Under the pieces are notes generated by a model. That model worked only from the letters and a program-made list of their open reading frames with translations. It made no database searches and had not been told where the DNA came from. From NCBI RefSeq assembly GCF_020715565.1, contig NZ_CP085839.1, forward strand, positions 1,116,001-1,180,000: DNA of 64,000 bases, read 5' to 3'. Both the position numbers and the translations under genes were made by a program. Source of the stretch: Nocardioides sp. Kera G14. Lineage in GTDB: Bacteria > Actinomycetota > Actinomycetes > Propionibacteriales > Nocardioidaceae. Positions 45,451 to 55,729 of the stretch are shown here, piece by piece (the first letter of the stretch is position 1; each line of letters begins with the position of its first letter).

Positions 45451-46428
45451 ATGAGCACGCCCTCCGCCTCGCAGGTCCTCGGTCGCGTCACCCTGGTGAC
45501 GGGCAAGGAGGAGTTCCTCTCCGAGCGCACGGTCCGCGCGGTGCGCGACGCCGTCAGGGCGTACGACGCCGAGTCGGAGTTCAGCGAGGCTGCCGCCTCG
45601 GAGCTGACCCTCGCCACCCTGGGTGAGCTGGCCGCGCCGAGCCTCTTCTCCTCGATCCGCTGTATCGTCGTGAGATCGCTGGAGAACCTGCCCGACGAGT
45701 CGGTCGACGGCCTGCTCGACTACTGCGGGGCCCCTGCCGACGAGGTCGCGCTCGTCCTCGTCCACGGCGGCGGGCAGAAGGGCAGCGGTGTCCTGACCAA
45801 GCTCCGCAAGCTCAAGGCGCTCACCGAGGTGAAGTCGGAGGAGCTCAAGGCGTCCGATCTGCCCGGCTTCGTGGCCAATGAGGTCCGCACGTTCGGTGGC
45901 CGGATCGATCAGCAGGCCGCGGCCACGCTGATCGAGGCCGTCGGCCACGACCTGCGCTCGCTCTCGGCCGCGGCACACCAGTTGGTCAACGACTTCCCGG
46001 ACCACGCGATCGGCGAGGCCCAGGTCCGGCAGTACTTCGGCGGACGGGCCGAGGCCAAGTCCTTCGCCGTCGCCGATGCGGCCTTCGCCGGTCGGCGTCA
46101 GGTCGCGCTCGAGGAGCTCCGCTGGGCGATCGACGGCGGTACGCCCGGTGTGCTCGTGACGTCGGCCTTCGCCGGCAGCGCCCGTGGGCTCGCGCGTCTC
46201 TCTGGTGCGCCGCGGGGCGCCCGTGACGCCGACCTCGCCCGCGACGTCGGCGTGCCGCCGTGGAAGCTCCGCAGCCTCCGCGAGCAGCTCCGCGGCTGGA
46301 CCCCCGACGCCCTCGCCGGGGCGATCCGCGCCGTGGCCCAGGCCGACGCCGACATCAAGGGCGCCGCCAGCGACCCGGCGTACACCCTCGAGCGGCTCGT
46401 CCTGACCATCACGGGGCTCCGCCGCTAG
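45451..46428 (+). CDS. holA: DNA polymerase III delta subunit
   Basis: A 325-residue clamp-loader subunit. The N-terminal AAA-like domain begins RVTLVTGKEEFLSERTVRAV and continues PSLFSSIRCIVVRSLENLP; the middle has DLRSLSAAAHQLVND and VRQYFGGRAEAKSFAVADA, standard for HolA. It opens the beta clamp during loading. Standard actinobacterial order: comEA, comEC, holA, then rpsT on the other strand. The stop is followed at once by a 22-bp repeat array. Confidence 0.93.
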   Translation: MSTPSASQVLGRVTLVTGKEEFLSERTVRAVRDAVRAYDAESEFSEAAASELTLATLGELAAPSLFSSIRCIVVRSLENLPDESVDGLLDYCGAPADEVALVLVHGGGQKGSGVLTKLRKLKALTEVKSEELKASDLPGFVANEVRTFGGRIDQQAAATLIEAVGHDLRSLSAAAHQLVNDFPDHAIGEAQVRQYFGGRAEAKSFAVADAAFAGRRQVALEELRWAIDGGTPGVLVTSAFAGSARGLARLSGAPRGARDADLARDVGVPPWKLRSLREQLRGWTPDALAGAIRAVAQADADIKGAASDPAYTLERLVLTITGLRR

Positions 46429-46429
46429 C

Positions 46430-46505
46430 GCGAGCTCCGGGTTCCTGCCCTGCGAGCTCCGGGTTCCTGCCATGCGAGCTCCGGGTTCCCGCCCCGCGAG
46501 CTCCG
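46430..46505. repeat. 22-bp tandem repeat, four copies (last partial)
   Basis: GCGAGCTCCGGGTTC begins at 46430, 46452 and 46474, followed each time by CTGCC or CCGCC, and GCGAGCTCCG starts a partial fourth copy at 46496: a period of exactly 22 bp. The first copy begins 2 nt after the holA stop. Inverted copies of the same unit lie beyond the hairpin at 46558-46590. Confidence 0.85.
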
Positions 46506-46514
46506 TGAAATGCA

Positions 46515-46545
46515 CCAACGGCCCACCCATGGGGTGAGCCGTTGG
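46515..46545. terminator. Bidirectional terminator between holA and rpsT
   Basis: CCAACGGCCCACCC (46515-46528) pairs with GGGTGAGCCGTTGG (46532-46545), a 14-bp stem with one mismatch and a 3-nt loop. Read leftward from rpsT it is followed by TGCATTTCAC, read rightward from holA by AAGGACC. It is centred between mirrored repeat arrays. Confidence 0.75.
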
Positions 46546-46557
46546 AAGGACCAGAAG

Positions 46558-46590
46558 CCGGATCTCGCAGGGCGAGAACCCGGATCTCGC
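46558..46590. repeat. Two inverted copies of the 22-bp repeat
   Basis: CCGGATCTCGC occurs at 46558-46568 and 46580-46590, again 22 bp apart. With the preceding GGCGAGAAC it is the reverse complement of the holA-side unit with a few changes (A for C inside the GAGCTC core). The second copy ends 1 nt before the rpsT stop codon. Confidence 0.75.
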
Positions 46591-46591
46591 G

Positions 46592-46852
46592 TCAGAGCGA
46601 GGCGGCCTTCTTGAAGATGCTGGACTTGCGGTTGGCAGCCTGGTTGGCGTGGATGACGCCCTTCGAGGCAGCCTTGTCGAGCTTCTTGCCGGCCTCGCGG
46701 GCGGCGGTCAGGGCGACGTCCTTGTCGCCGGCCTCGGCGGCCTCGCGGAAGCGGCGGACGGCCGACTTGAGCTCGCTCTTGACGGACTTGTTGCGCTCCT
46801 GGGCCTTGAGGGCCTGCTTGTTGCGCTTGATCTGCGACTTGATGTTAGCCAT
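46592..46852 (-). CDS. rpsT: 30S ribosomal protein S20
   Basis: An 86-residue basic protein with the S20 pattern: [20 protein letters not shown] at the start, then [14 protein letters not shown] and [21 protein letters not shown] at the end. It binds 16S rRNA in the small subunit. The 112-bp leader (46853-46964) contains CCCCTC/GAGGGG able to form a stem; S20 genes in other bacteria are autoregulated through the leader, but whether this one is cannot be told. It is followed by inverted repeats and a terminator. Confidence 0.97.
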   Translation of the reverse strand: MANIKSQIKRNKQALKAQERNKSVKSELKSAVRRFREAAEAGDKDVALTAAREAGKKLDKAASKGVIHANQAANRKSSIFKKAASL

Positions 46853-46964
46853 GAGTCTCTTTCAGTCTGGGGTGCGGTGACAGTCAGGTTTTCGGTGCGA
46901 TCCGCCTGGCCCCTCGGGGAAATCAGAGGGGAGAGGCCCAACTGCGAACACGCAAGCGTCAAGA

Positions 46965-47927
46965 TTAGTCGCGTCGACGCGTGTAAAGCCAATTCCAGCA
47001 GACCTCGCCCTGCCACCGGGTGACCTCGCGCAGCCAGGGCGAGTTCGACACCGGCGGCTGCGCCGCTGAGTAGAGGTAGTACCCGGTCATGAGCGCGAGG
47101 ACGATGTCGATCGCCTCCGGGTCCACCGACGACAGCAGGGGGTGGGCGGCGATGTGCGCCTCGACGTCGAGGCCGTCACCGCGCGGGCCGATCAGCAGCA
47201 GCAGGGAATCCACCCACGCGGCGCCGCGGACGGGCCAGTTCCAGTCGCAGAGCACCATCGAGCCGTCCGGCCGCACGATCAGGTTGTCATCCCGTACGTC
47301 GGCATGGACGAGTGTGTCGCCCTCGGTCACCTCGGCGAAGCGCGCGGCGAGCCCTTCGAGCTCGACCGCGAAGTCGTAGTCCGCGTCGTCGACCGCGACC
47401 TTCTCCCACAACGCCGGCCAGTCCTTGAACGCCTCGGCGAAGGTCTCGATCCCGAGACCGGGCGCAGGGGTGAGCTGCTCGGCGATGCGGATCATGAGAT
47501 CAGACGCCGCGGCCAGGTCGTCGGGGGACCACGGTCGCGCGGGCTGACGGCCGTCGACGTACTCGAAACCGAGCACGATCCACTCGTCACCTGCGCCCCC
47601 GCCGAGCGTCCACCTGAGGCGGGGCGCGGGGAGCCCCGGAGGAAGGGTGCGGGCCTTGCGCGCCTCCTCCTTGTAGGAGGCGGCGGCGTAGCGCTGGGCC
47701 TTCATCGACGCGGCTTTGATGAAGTGGCGCGTGCCGTCGGCGCAGAGCAGCACCGAGGCCAGGCCGGGGGTGAAGCCGGCGTCCTTGGAGAAGGAGTCGA
47801 CGACCGTCGTGCCGAGCCTCTGCTCGACCTGGCGGCGTACGTGTGGCGGCAGGTGGACCCAGCCGAGCCGCATCGCGGTCTCGCCGTGGGGGAGGGTGGT
47901 CGGGTGAACCTTGGCGGATCGGGTCAC
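46965..47927 (-). CDS. Phosphotransferase (APH/choline-kinase fold) family protein
   Basis: A 320-residue kinase-fold protein. The catalytic loop is LVHADVRDDNLIV (H-x-D-x5-N) and the metal motif LCDWNWPVRGAAW; the nucleotide-side Lys is in RHFIKAASM. The family phosphorylates small hydroxylated molecules, including aminoglycosides, but without experimental support neither resistance nor a given substrate should be assumed. GTG 47927 has GGAGG 8 nt upstream and is preferred over ATG 47873. It precedes rpsT on the same strand. Confidence 0.83.
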   Translation of the reverse strand: MTRSAKVHPTTLPHGETAMRLGWVHLPPHVRRQVEQRLGTTVVDSFSKDAGFTPGLASVLLCADGTRHFIKAASMKAQRYAAASYKEEARKARTLPPGLPAPRLRWTLGGGAGDEWIVLGFEYVDGRQPARPWSPDDLAAASDLMIRIAEQLTPAPGLGIETFAEAFKDWPALWEKVAVDDADYDFAVELEGLAARFAEVTEGDTLVHADVRDDNLIVRPDGSMVLCDWNWPVRGAAWVDSLLLLIGPRGDGLDVEAHIAAHPLLSSVDPEAIDIVLALMTGYYLYSAAQPPVSNSPWLREVTRWQGEVCWNWLYTRRRD

Positions 47928-47960
47928 CCGACCATCCTCCCAGCGATGTGAGCCGTGCGC

Positions 47961-49532
47961 TCAGCGACGGGCGGGATCGAGCGTCTTGGTGAAGAGCGCC
48001 TTGCCGTCGACGTCCTTGAGCGTGACCGTCAGTTGCTGGGACCGCGCGTCGATGTCGACCTGCCCGAAGAACTGGTAACCCTCCAGTGGTGATGCCGAGG
48101 CCCGCGGCGGCGCCGCGACGAAGACCGCCTCAGGGCCGAAGGTCGCGTCCAGTGCGTTCGGCCCGAAGGCACCGGCGTTGAGCGGCCCGGAGACGAACTC
48201 CCAGAACTCGTCGAAGTCCTGGTAGGTCGCACGATCGGGTGAGTAGTGGTGCGCCGCCGTGTAGTGGACGTCCGCGGTGAGCCACACGTGGTTCCTGATG
48301 CCGGCGCGCTTGAGCTCGGTGAGGAGCTTGCCGAGGGCGATCTCGCGTCCGAGCGGGGCACCGCCGTCGCCCTGGGAGATGCTCTCCTGGTGGGTGCCGT
48401 CGGGCACGACCAGCCCGAGCGGCAGGTCGTTGGCGATGACCTTCCAGGTGGCTGTGGACCTCTTGATCTCCCGGAGGAACCACTCGGTCTGCTCGCGCCC
48501 GAGGATGCCACCGTCGTCGACGGTCTCGACGTCGGTCGTGTTCGGGTCCTTGTAGGTCCGCATGTCGAGGATGAAGAGGTCCATCAGCGGGCCGTAGGAG
48601 AGCTTGCGGTAGACCCGGCCGAGGCTGTCCGGTGAGGCGTCGCCGACGGGGATGTACTCGTGGAAGGCGCGGCGGGCGCGGGCGGCGAGGGGGTCGACCG
48701 CGGTGCCGTCGGCGAAGCCGGCCCGGCCCACGAGGATCTCGCCGGGGTACCAGTTGTTGAGCACCTCGTGGTCGTCCCACTGGGCGACGATCGCGGTCTC
48801 GGAGAGGAAGGCGCGCCAGTTGTCGGCGAGCAGGTTGTACTTGAACTGGCCGCGGTACTGGTCGAGCGTCTGCGCGACCTGGCTCTTCTCCTCGGTCACG
48901 AGGTTGCGCCAGATCCGGCCGTCGGGGAGCGTCACGCTCTCCACGACAGGGCCGTCGGAGTAGCAGTTGTCACCGGAGCTGAGGAAGAAGTCCGCGTCGG
49001 CCGCGCGCATGGCGTCGGCGATGCGGTAGCCGCCGAGGTCCGGGTTGACGCCGTACCCCTGGCCGGCGATGTCGCCGGACCAGATGAAGCGGATGTCCTT
49101 GCGGCCCGTGGCGCCGGTGCGGAAGCGGCCGGTGAGCGGCTCGCTGACGGCACCGTGGCCGTGTTCGGGGACGGCCGTGATCCGGTAGAAGAGGTCGGTG
49201 CCGGACGGCAGGCCGGGTACGCGGATCTGGCCGGTGAAGTCCGAGTTGGCGCGGACGACCGGTCCGAGGACCGTGCGGGCGTGGCGGAAGGAGTCGTCGC
49301 GAGAGATCTCCGCGACCAAGCGGGCAGGGCCGTCGGCGCGGGACCAGAGCGTGGCGGCACCGTGTACGGCGTCGCCGGCCTGGATGCCGTGGGTGAGGAC
49401 GGGACGGCCCGAGCGGATCAGGCCCGGAGCGAGTCGTGAGGGAGAGGCGAGGGCGGGCGCGGAGCCGAATGCGAGGGAGGTACCGACAGCGGCCGTGCTC
49501 CCGAGCAACGTGCGGCGGTTGAGGGTTGTCAT
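47961..49532 (-). CDS. phoD: Tat-exported PhoD-type alkaline phosphatase/phosphodiesterase
   Basis: A 523-residue PhoD family protein. The Tat signal is NRRTLLGSTAAVGTSLAFG with cleavage near ALA (residue 29). An N-terminal Ig-like domain (VLTHGIQAGDAVHGAATLWSR) is followed by the metallophosphatase core: GDIAG, SSGDNCYSDG, QWDDHEVLNNW and TADVHYTAA, which bind iron and calcium in PhoD. It hydrolyses phosphomonoesters or diesters outside the cell, usually under phosphate limitation. The start ATG 49532 lies just downstream of the divergent lipoprotein promoter region. Confidence 0.9.
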   Translation of the reverse strand: MTTLNRRTLLGSTAAVGTSLAFGSAPALASPSRLAPGLIRSGRPVLTHGIQAGDAVHGAATLWSRADGPARLVAEISRDDSFRHARTVLGPVVRANSDFTGQIRVPGLPSGTDLFYRITAVPEHGHGAVSEPLTGRFRTGATGRKDIRFIWSGDIAGQGYGVNPDLGGYRIADAMRAADADFFLSSGDNCYSDGPVVESVTLPDGRIWRNLVTEEKSQVAQTLDQYRGQFKYNLLADNWRAFLSETAIVAQWDDHEVLNNWYPGEILVGRAGFADGTAVDPLAARARRAFHEYIPVGDASPDSLGRVYRKLSYGPLMDLFILDMRTYKDPNTTDVETVDDGGILGREQTEWFLREIKRSTATWKVIANDLPLGLVVPDGTHQESISQGDGGAPLGREIALGKLLTELKRAGIRNHVWLTADVHYTAAHHYSPDRATYQDFDEFWEFVSGPLNAGAFGPNALDATFGPEAVFVAAPPRASASPLEGYQFFGQVDIDARSQQLTVTLKDVDGKALFTKTLDPARR

Positions 49533-49627
49533 GCGCCTCACCCTGCTGTGGACCGGACAACACTCGGTGAGCGACAGCCGAACGACTCGGCAACGACATG
49601 GGGTGCTTGCGTGCGAGGATCGCGGGC

Positions 49628-50512
49628 ATGCGCGGTGGGAGGTGGCTGGCGGTCGCGATGCTTGTCGTGCTTGCCGGCTGCGGCGCTCGTACGCCGACCG
49701 CCACTGCTCCGCCGAGCACGACTCCCTCGGCGAGCACAGCGACGCCGACTCCGTCGGGAAGCGCCCCGAGCGCGACGCCCGCACCCTCGATCACCGTGCC
49801 GTCCCTCCCGACCCTGACCGACGAGGGTCTCGTCGAGGGTGCCGACATCAGTTGGCCGCAGTGTCCGAAGGGGACGGGCATCCCACAGCGCCGGACGATG
49901 GGTTCGCCGATGCCTCGGTCGAGCGCGACGTTCGTGCTCATCGGCCTCACCAACGGACCGGGTTTCACGCCCAACCCGTGCCTGGCCCAGCAGGTCGCGT
50001 GGGCGAAGGAGCGGCACCTGCTCGCCGCCGCCTATTCGGTGATCAGTTGGCCGAGCGCCGCGCAGTTGGCGCAGTACGGCAGTCCCTTCAAGGCCGGCTA
50101 TGCGCAGGCGCAGTTCAACATCGCCACCATGAAGGCCGCCGGGCTCGACTCACCTGCGGTCTGGCTCGATGTCGAGCCCGTGCCGGACTTCGGCTGGCCC
50201 GTCGACGTACAGAAGAATGCGGAGGTGGTGCAGGGCGCCGCCAAGGCGTATGCCGACGCCACCTTCCAGGTCGGGGTGTACTCGACGACGGCGATGTGGC
50301 GGAACATCGTCGGCGACCTGCGGCTGGGCGTCCGGGAGTGGCGGGCGGCGGGGCACACCTCGCGTGCGGAGGCGCTGGCCCGATGCGGACCGGAGCGCTC
50401 GATCCAGGGCGGGACGCCCGTGCTGACGCAGTGGGTCGAGGACGGTCGGGACGTCGACGTCACATGCCCGGGGGAGTCGGCGTACCTCCCGTTGTGGTTC
50501 CACCAGTTTTAG
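49628..50512 (+). CDS. Lipoprotein with a GH25-like (DUF1906-type) TIM-barrel domain
   Basis: A 294-residue exported protein. The lipobox VVLAGC places the lipid-modified Cys near residue 18, followed by a Thr/Ser/Pro-rich linker to about residue 75. The C-terminal domain begins GADISWPQCPKG and continues through FVLIGLTNGPGFTPN, SVISWPSAAQLAQYG, AVWLDVEPVPDFGWPV, FQVGVYSTTAMWRNI to PVLTQWV, a glycosidase-like barrel with carboxylates in DVEP. Related domains cleave or bind peptidoglycan; activity here is unproved. ATG 49628 is used instead of the longer frame. Confidence 0.75.
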   Translation: MRGGRWLAVAMLVVLAGCGARTPTATAPPSTTPSASTATPTPSGSAPSATPAPSITVPSLPTLTDEGLVEGADISWPQCPKGTGIPQRRTMGSPMPRSSATFVLIGLTNGPGFTPNPCLAQQVAWAKERHLLAAAYSVISWPSAAQLAQYGSPFKAGYAQAQFNIATMKAAGLDSPAVWLDVEPVPDFGWPVDVQKNAEVVQGAAKAYADATFQVGVYSTTAMWRNIVGDLRLGVREWRAAGHTSRAEALARCGPERSIQGGTPVLTQWVEDGRDVDVTCPGESAYLPLWFHQF

Positions 50513-50545
50513 AAAGCAGAGTCTGACTGGGAGGATTGGCGAATC

Positions 50546-52420
<1,875 letters not shown>

Positions 52421-52481
52421 CGTCGTCCCCGGGTTGCGAATTGCCGGGCGGTCAACGTCCCCGCTGGGGCAGGATCTGGCT

Positions 52482-52721
52482 ATGGGCGAGCGGGTCGTGC
52501 GTGAGGAGGACGGGAGCCTTACGCACCTGGGACACGACGGTCAGTCCGAAGTGTCTTGGGGCTCCCTTTCTGCGTGGGCTGAGGCGTGGATCTGCGAGGC
52601 ATCATCCGGCGAGCATGGTCCGGCAAGCGAGTTCTTCATGGATGCGCTCCTCGGGAGCGTGTCATGGCTTCTCGATGCAGTGACCGAGCTGGTCGGAGGC
52701 CTCGGCAGAGGAGCTCGTTGA
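52482..52721 (+). CDS. Short hypothetical protein running into a recombination scar
   Basis: A 79-codon frame from ATG 52482 (VREEDGSLTHLGHDGQSEV, then WAEAWICEASSGEHG and a hydrophobic stretch LLGSVSWLLDAVTEL). I do not recognise a family. Its 3' 38 bp overlap, in another frame, the first codons of a headless P-loop kinase fragment, so the natural 3' end of this gene may have been lost by deletion or recombination. Confidence 0.4.
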   Translation: MGERVVREEDGSLTHLGHDGQSEVSWGSLSAWAEAWICEASSGEHGPASEFFMDALLGSVSWLLDAVTELVGGLGRGAR

Positions 52722-53103
52722 GCGGGTCAGACACGCGACGGCCGGCGACAGCTGGGTGATCGACGGGAACTACCAGGGCAAGATCGGCAGGCTCGCGTGG
52801 GAACGTGCCGACGCGGTGGTCTGGCTGGACCTCCCGCGCTGGCAGGTGATGCGGCAGGTCGTGACCCGGACGCTCATCCGAGCGCTCGACCGCCGTGCGC
52901 TGTGGAACGGCAATCGTGAGAGTTGGGCCGGCTTCGCCCTGTGGCGAAGGGACGAGTCGGTGATCTGGTGGGCGTGGACGTCGTACCCGAGGGTGAAGCG
53001 GATGTACGAGACGGCCTTGGCGGACGCGAGCTTGACGCACCTCAAGTGGCACCGGCTGAGAGACCGAAAAGACCTCGAAAACTTTCTGGAAAAGTGGCTC
53101 TGA
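52684..53103 (+). pseudogene. Headless P-loop kinase (topology-modulation/adenylate-kinase-like), 5' truncated
   Basis: A frame beginning right after an in-frame TGA (52681) reads PSWSEASAEELVERVRHATA, then VIDGNYQGKIGRLAWERADA, VVWLDLPRWQVMRQVVTRT and WNGNRESWAGF. This is the second two thirds of the P-loop NTPase family that starts with a GxxGSGK(S/T) loop and LDALHxGPxW. About 45-50 residues with the Walker A motif are absent, so no ATP binding is possible. A GTG at 52756 could start a stub. I treat it as a pseudogene left by deletion. Confidence 0.6.
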
Positions 53104-53116
53104 CCTGCGGAACACC

Positions 53117-53145
53117 TTGTGCTTCGAACACCTGTTCGATAGGAT
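53117..53145 (+). promoter_or_regulatory. LexA SOS box between -35 and -10 of the DUF222 gene
   Basis: TCGAACACCTGTTCGA (53124-53139) is a perfect match to the actinobacterial SOS box TCGAAC-N4-GTTCGA. It fills the spacer between TTGTGC (53117-53122) and TAGGAT (53140-53145), which are 17 bp apart. ATG 53152 is 6 nt after the -10 box, so transcripts may be leaderless. The SOS box is firm; the promoter boxes are by eye. Confidence 0.8.
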
Positions 53146-53151
53146 GGAGAC

Positions 53152-54528
53152 ATGCCGCTCGCCCTCTCGGAACTCACCGCAGCCGACGTGCTGTCGCGCG
53201 CCGAATGGGCCGTCCAGGACCGACGCTCCGTGGCCGTGGAGGAGTTCGACCTCGCCCTGCGCTGGGCCGACCTGCACTCCATCGAGCCCGAGATCTCGGT
53301 ACCGGGCGGGGACCGCATGATCACACTCGGTGGCGATGGGACGCCCCCGGTGCGGGACCTGTGCCTGGAGGAGCTCGCCGTCGCGCGGGGTGAGCATGTC
53401 TTCGCCACCCGGTCGCTGCTCGCTGACGTGTTGGACCTGCGGCACCGGCTCCCCGGACTCTGGCTGGCGACCAAACTCCTCCAGGTTGAACCTTGGGTGG
53501 CCCGGAAGATCGCGTCGATGAGCCGCAAACTCGGGGTCATCTCGGTCGCGTACCTCGACGTCGTGCTCGCCCAGGCCGTCGACCTCCCCAACGGGAAGCT
53601 GCTGCAGCTCGCCGAAGCCGAGATCATCAAAGCCGACCAAGCACTCCGCGTGGCAGAGCTCGAGGCCGCGAAGCAGACGAAGGGTGTCTGGCTCGCACGT
53701 CGTGACGACGAGGCCGGTGCCGGGCTGCGGGAGATCTTCGCCCGCCTCGAGGCCGCTGATGCGATCTGGTTCGACGCCACCTGCCAACGCGTCGCCGACA
53801 TCCTCAAAGCCGACCCCGACCTCCGGAAGCAGCATCACCCCGAACTCGGCGAGAACCCGTCGATGGACGAACTCCGCGCCGCAGCCTTCGGGTGGCTCGC
53901 GCGCCCGTATGACCTGGCCGAGCTCCTCGGACTCCTCGACGAGCACGAGCAAGACACCGACGACGCAGACGAGGCTGAGGCCACGAAGCCTGCCCGCCGA
54001 CACAAGGCTGTCCTCTTCCTCCACCTCCACCAGGCCGCGTTGGAAGGGGCAGGCGGTGTCGCCCGCAGCAGCGACCTCGGACCACTGCTCCTCCAGCAGG
54101 TCGCCCAGCTCCTCGGCCACTCCGACGTGATCGTGAAACCGGTCATCGACCTCAACACCGGCACCCACATCAGCGCCTACGAACACCCCGCCACGGTGAA
54201 GGAGCGGACCATGCTCCGCACCACCGGCCCCGTCTTCCCCCACAACAGCGGGAGCGAGGCCAGCCGGGTCGACCACGACCACGCCACCCCGTATGTCCCG
54301 CCTGATGCGGGTGGACCGCCCGGGCAGACCGGGGACCATAACGACGCCCCGTTGAGTCGACATTCACACCGAGCCAAAACCCACCTCAACTATCAAGTGG
54401 AACAGCTCGGCCCTGATGCCTACCTCTGGACCACACCCCACGGCCTGATCCGCCTGGTCAACAACCGAGGCACCCACAAGATCACCGAAGAACACCTCGA
54501 CCTCATCCGCCGCATCTACGGCGCCTGA
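53152..54528 (+). CDS. DUF222 protein with a Cys-less HNH-like C-terminus, SOS-controlled
   Basis: A 458-residue DUF222 (13E12-type) protein. Residues about 20-330 are DUF222 (LAVARGEHVFATRSLLADV, KKLGVISVAYLDVVLAQA-like region, AAFGWLARPYDLAELLGLL). The C-terminal part keeps the HNH outline (RVDHDHATPY, GPPGQTGDHNDAPLSRHSHR, KTHLNYQ) but no cysteines, so the zinc site of canonical HNH is absent; Ser replaces Cys in LSRHSHR. Nuclease activity is therefore uncertain. A perfect LexA box covers its promoter, tying it to DNA damage. Some M. tuberculosis 13E12 genes are also in the LexA regulon. Confidence 0.82.
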   Translation: MPLALSELTAADVLSRAEWAVQDRRSVAVEEFDLALRWADLHSIEPEISVPGGDRMITLGGDGTPPVRDLCLEELAVARGEHVFATRSLLADVLDLRHRLPGLWLATKLLQVEPWVARKIASMSRKLGVISVAYLDVVLAQAVDLPNGKLLQLAEAEIIKADQALRVAELEAAKQTKGVWLARRDDEAGAGLREIFARLEAADAIWFDATCQRVADILKADPDLRKQHHPELGENPSMDELRAAAFGWLARPYDLAELLGLLDEHEQDTDDADEAEATKPARRHKAVLFLHLHQAALEGAGGVARSSDLGPLLLQQVAQLLGHSDVIVKPVIDLNTGTHISAYEHPATVKERTMLRTTGPVFPHNSGSEASRVDHDHATPYVPPDAGGPPGQTGDHNDAPLSRHSHRAKTHLNYQVEQLGPDAYLWTTPHGLIRLVNNRGTHKITEEHLDLIRRIYGA

Positions 54529-54582
54529 GCCGTACTCCATCCTGCGGAGCGACTGGTCCTGACCGCCCACTAGTCTCGCGTC

Positions 54583-55722
54583 ATGGAGGACTTCGACGTA
54601 CTCGTCATCGGGGGCGGCATCGCAGGAATCTCGATCGGCTATGAGCTCAGCCAAGCGGGCCAGCGGGTCCTTCTCCTCGAGGCCGAAGCGACGTTGGCGT
54701 ACCACACGACGGGCCGCTCGGCGGCGACCTGGCTGTCGACGTACGGCAACGGGCCGGTGCGTGCGCTGACGGCGGCGAGCCACGACTACTTCACGGCGCC
54801 GCCGGCCGACCTCCACCCCGACGGCGCCCCGCTGGGCAAGCCGTTGAGTCTCATCCACATCGCACCCGACGGTCTCGGCGATGTGCTCAAGACGTTCCAT
54901 GACGAGGTCGTCGGCCTCACCCCGGACGCCAGGATCATCACCGCCGAGGAGGCGCACGCGATGGTCCCCGTCCTGCGCACCGCATGGGTCGAGGCGGCCC
55001 TGCTGGAGCCCTACGCACTCGAGGTCGACGTCGCCGGACTGCACCAGGGCTACAAGCGTGGCCTCAAGGCCCATGGCGGTGAGATCCGCACGCTCGCCAA
55101 GGTCGACGGCGCCGAGCGCACGGCCGACGGCCGGTGGAAGGTCAGCGCGAGCGTCGGTCAGGAGTTCACGACGACGTACGTCGTCAATGCCGCCGGCGCC
55201 TGGGCGGATCAGGTCGCCGAGCTCTTCGGCGCGAAGCCGGTCGGCATCGAGCCGCGGCTTCGTTCCGTCTTCATGGTCAGCGCGCCGGACGTCGACCCGC
55301 ACCTCCCGATGGTGATGTCGATCGACGCCGAGAACCCCTTCTACTTCAAGGCCGACGCCGGCCAGTACCTCTGCAGCCCTGCCGACACCACGCCGATGAA
55401 GCCCCACGACGCCAAGCACGACGAGCTCGAGATCGCCCGCGCGATCGAGGCGATCAACGAGGCCACGACGATCGGCATCAAGGGCATCCGCACCCCGTGG
55501 GCCGGGCTGCGCACCTTCGCCCCCGACGGCTCTCCCGTCATCGGGCCGGACCCCGTGGCCGAGAACTTCTACTGGTACGCCGGCCAGGGCGGCTTCGGCA
55601 TCCAGATGGGTCCGGCGGCGGCTCGCCTGGGTGCCGCGCTGCTGCTCGGCCACGACGTGCCCGAGGACATCGCCGCAACCGGCTTCGACGTCGCCTCGGT
55701 GCTTCCGGCACGCCTCGCCTGA
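54583..55722 (+). CDS. FAD-dependent DAO-family oxidoreductase (D-arginine dehydrogenase-like)
   Basis: A 379-residue FAD enzyme of the D-amino acid oxidase/dehydrogenase fold. The FAD motif VLVIGGGIAGISIGYELSQ is followed by LLEAE and HTTGRSAATWL, the pattern of D-arginine dehydrogenases and related amine dehydrogenases; VVNAAGAWADQVAELFGA and the C-terminal GQGGFGIQMGPAAARL complete the flavin site. It would deaminate a D-amino acid or secondary amine. TAGTCT lies 6 nt before ATG 54583, indicating leaderless initiation. The phosphotransferase follows by 7 bp. Substrate inferred only by resemblance. Confidence 0.85.
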   Translation: MEDFDVLVIGGGIAGISIGYELSQAGQRVLLLEAEATLAYHTTGRSAATWLSTYGNGPVRALTAASHDYFTAPPADLHPDGAPLGKPLSLIHIAPDGLGDVLKTFHDEVVGLTPDARIITAEEAHAMVPVLRTAWVEAALLEPYALEVDVAGLHQGYKRGLKAHGGEIRTLAKVDGAERTADGRWKVSASVGQEFTTTYVVNAAGAWADQVAELFGAKPVGIEPRLRSVFMVSAPDVDPHLPMVMSIDAENPFYFKADAGQYLCSPADTTPMKPHDAKHDELEIARAIEAINEATTIGIKGIRTPWAGLRTFAPDGSPVIGPDPVAENFYWYAGQGGFGIQMGPAAARLGAALLLGHDVPEDIAATGFDVASVLPARLA

Positions 55723-55729
55723 GTCCACC

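Noticed and set aside
46430..46590. CRISPR array
   Set aside because: The 22-bp period leaves only about 5-7 bp between repeat cores, there are no unique spacers of normal size and no cas genes; it is a tandem repeat with inverted copies.
46965..47927. Antibiotic-resistance call for the APH-fold proteins here and at 55730
   Set aside because: The kinase motifs define a broad fold family; genomic context is housekeeping or metabolic, so a resistance claim is not supported by sequence alone.
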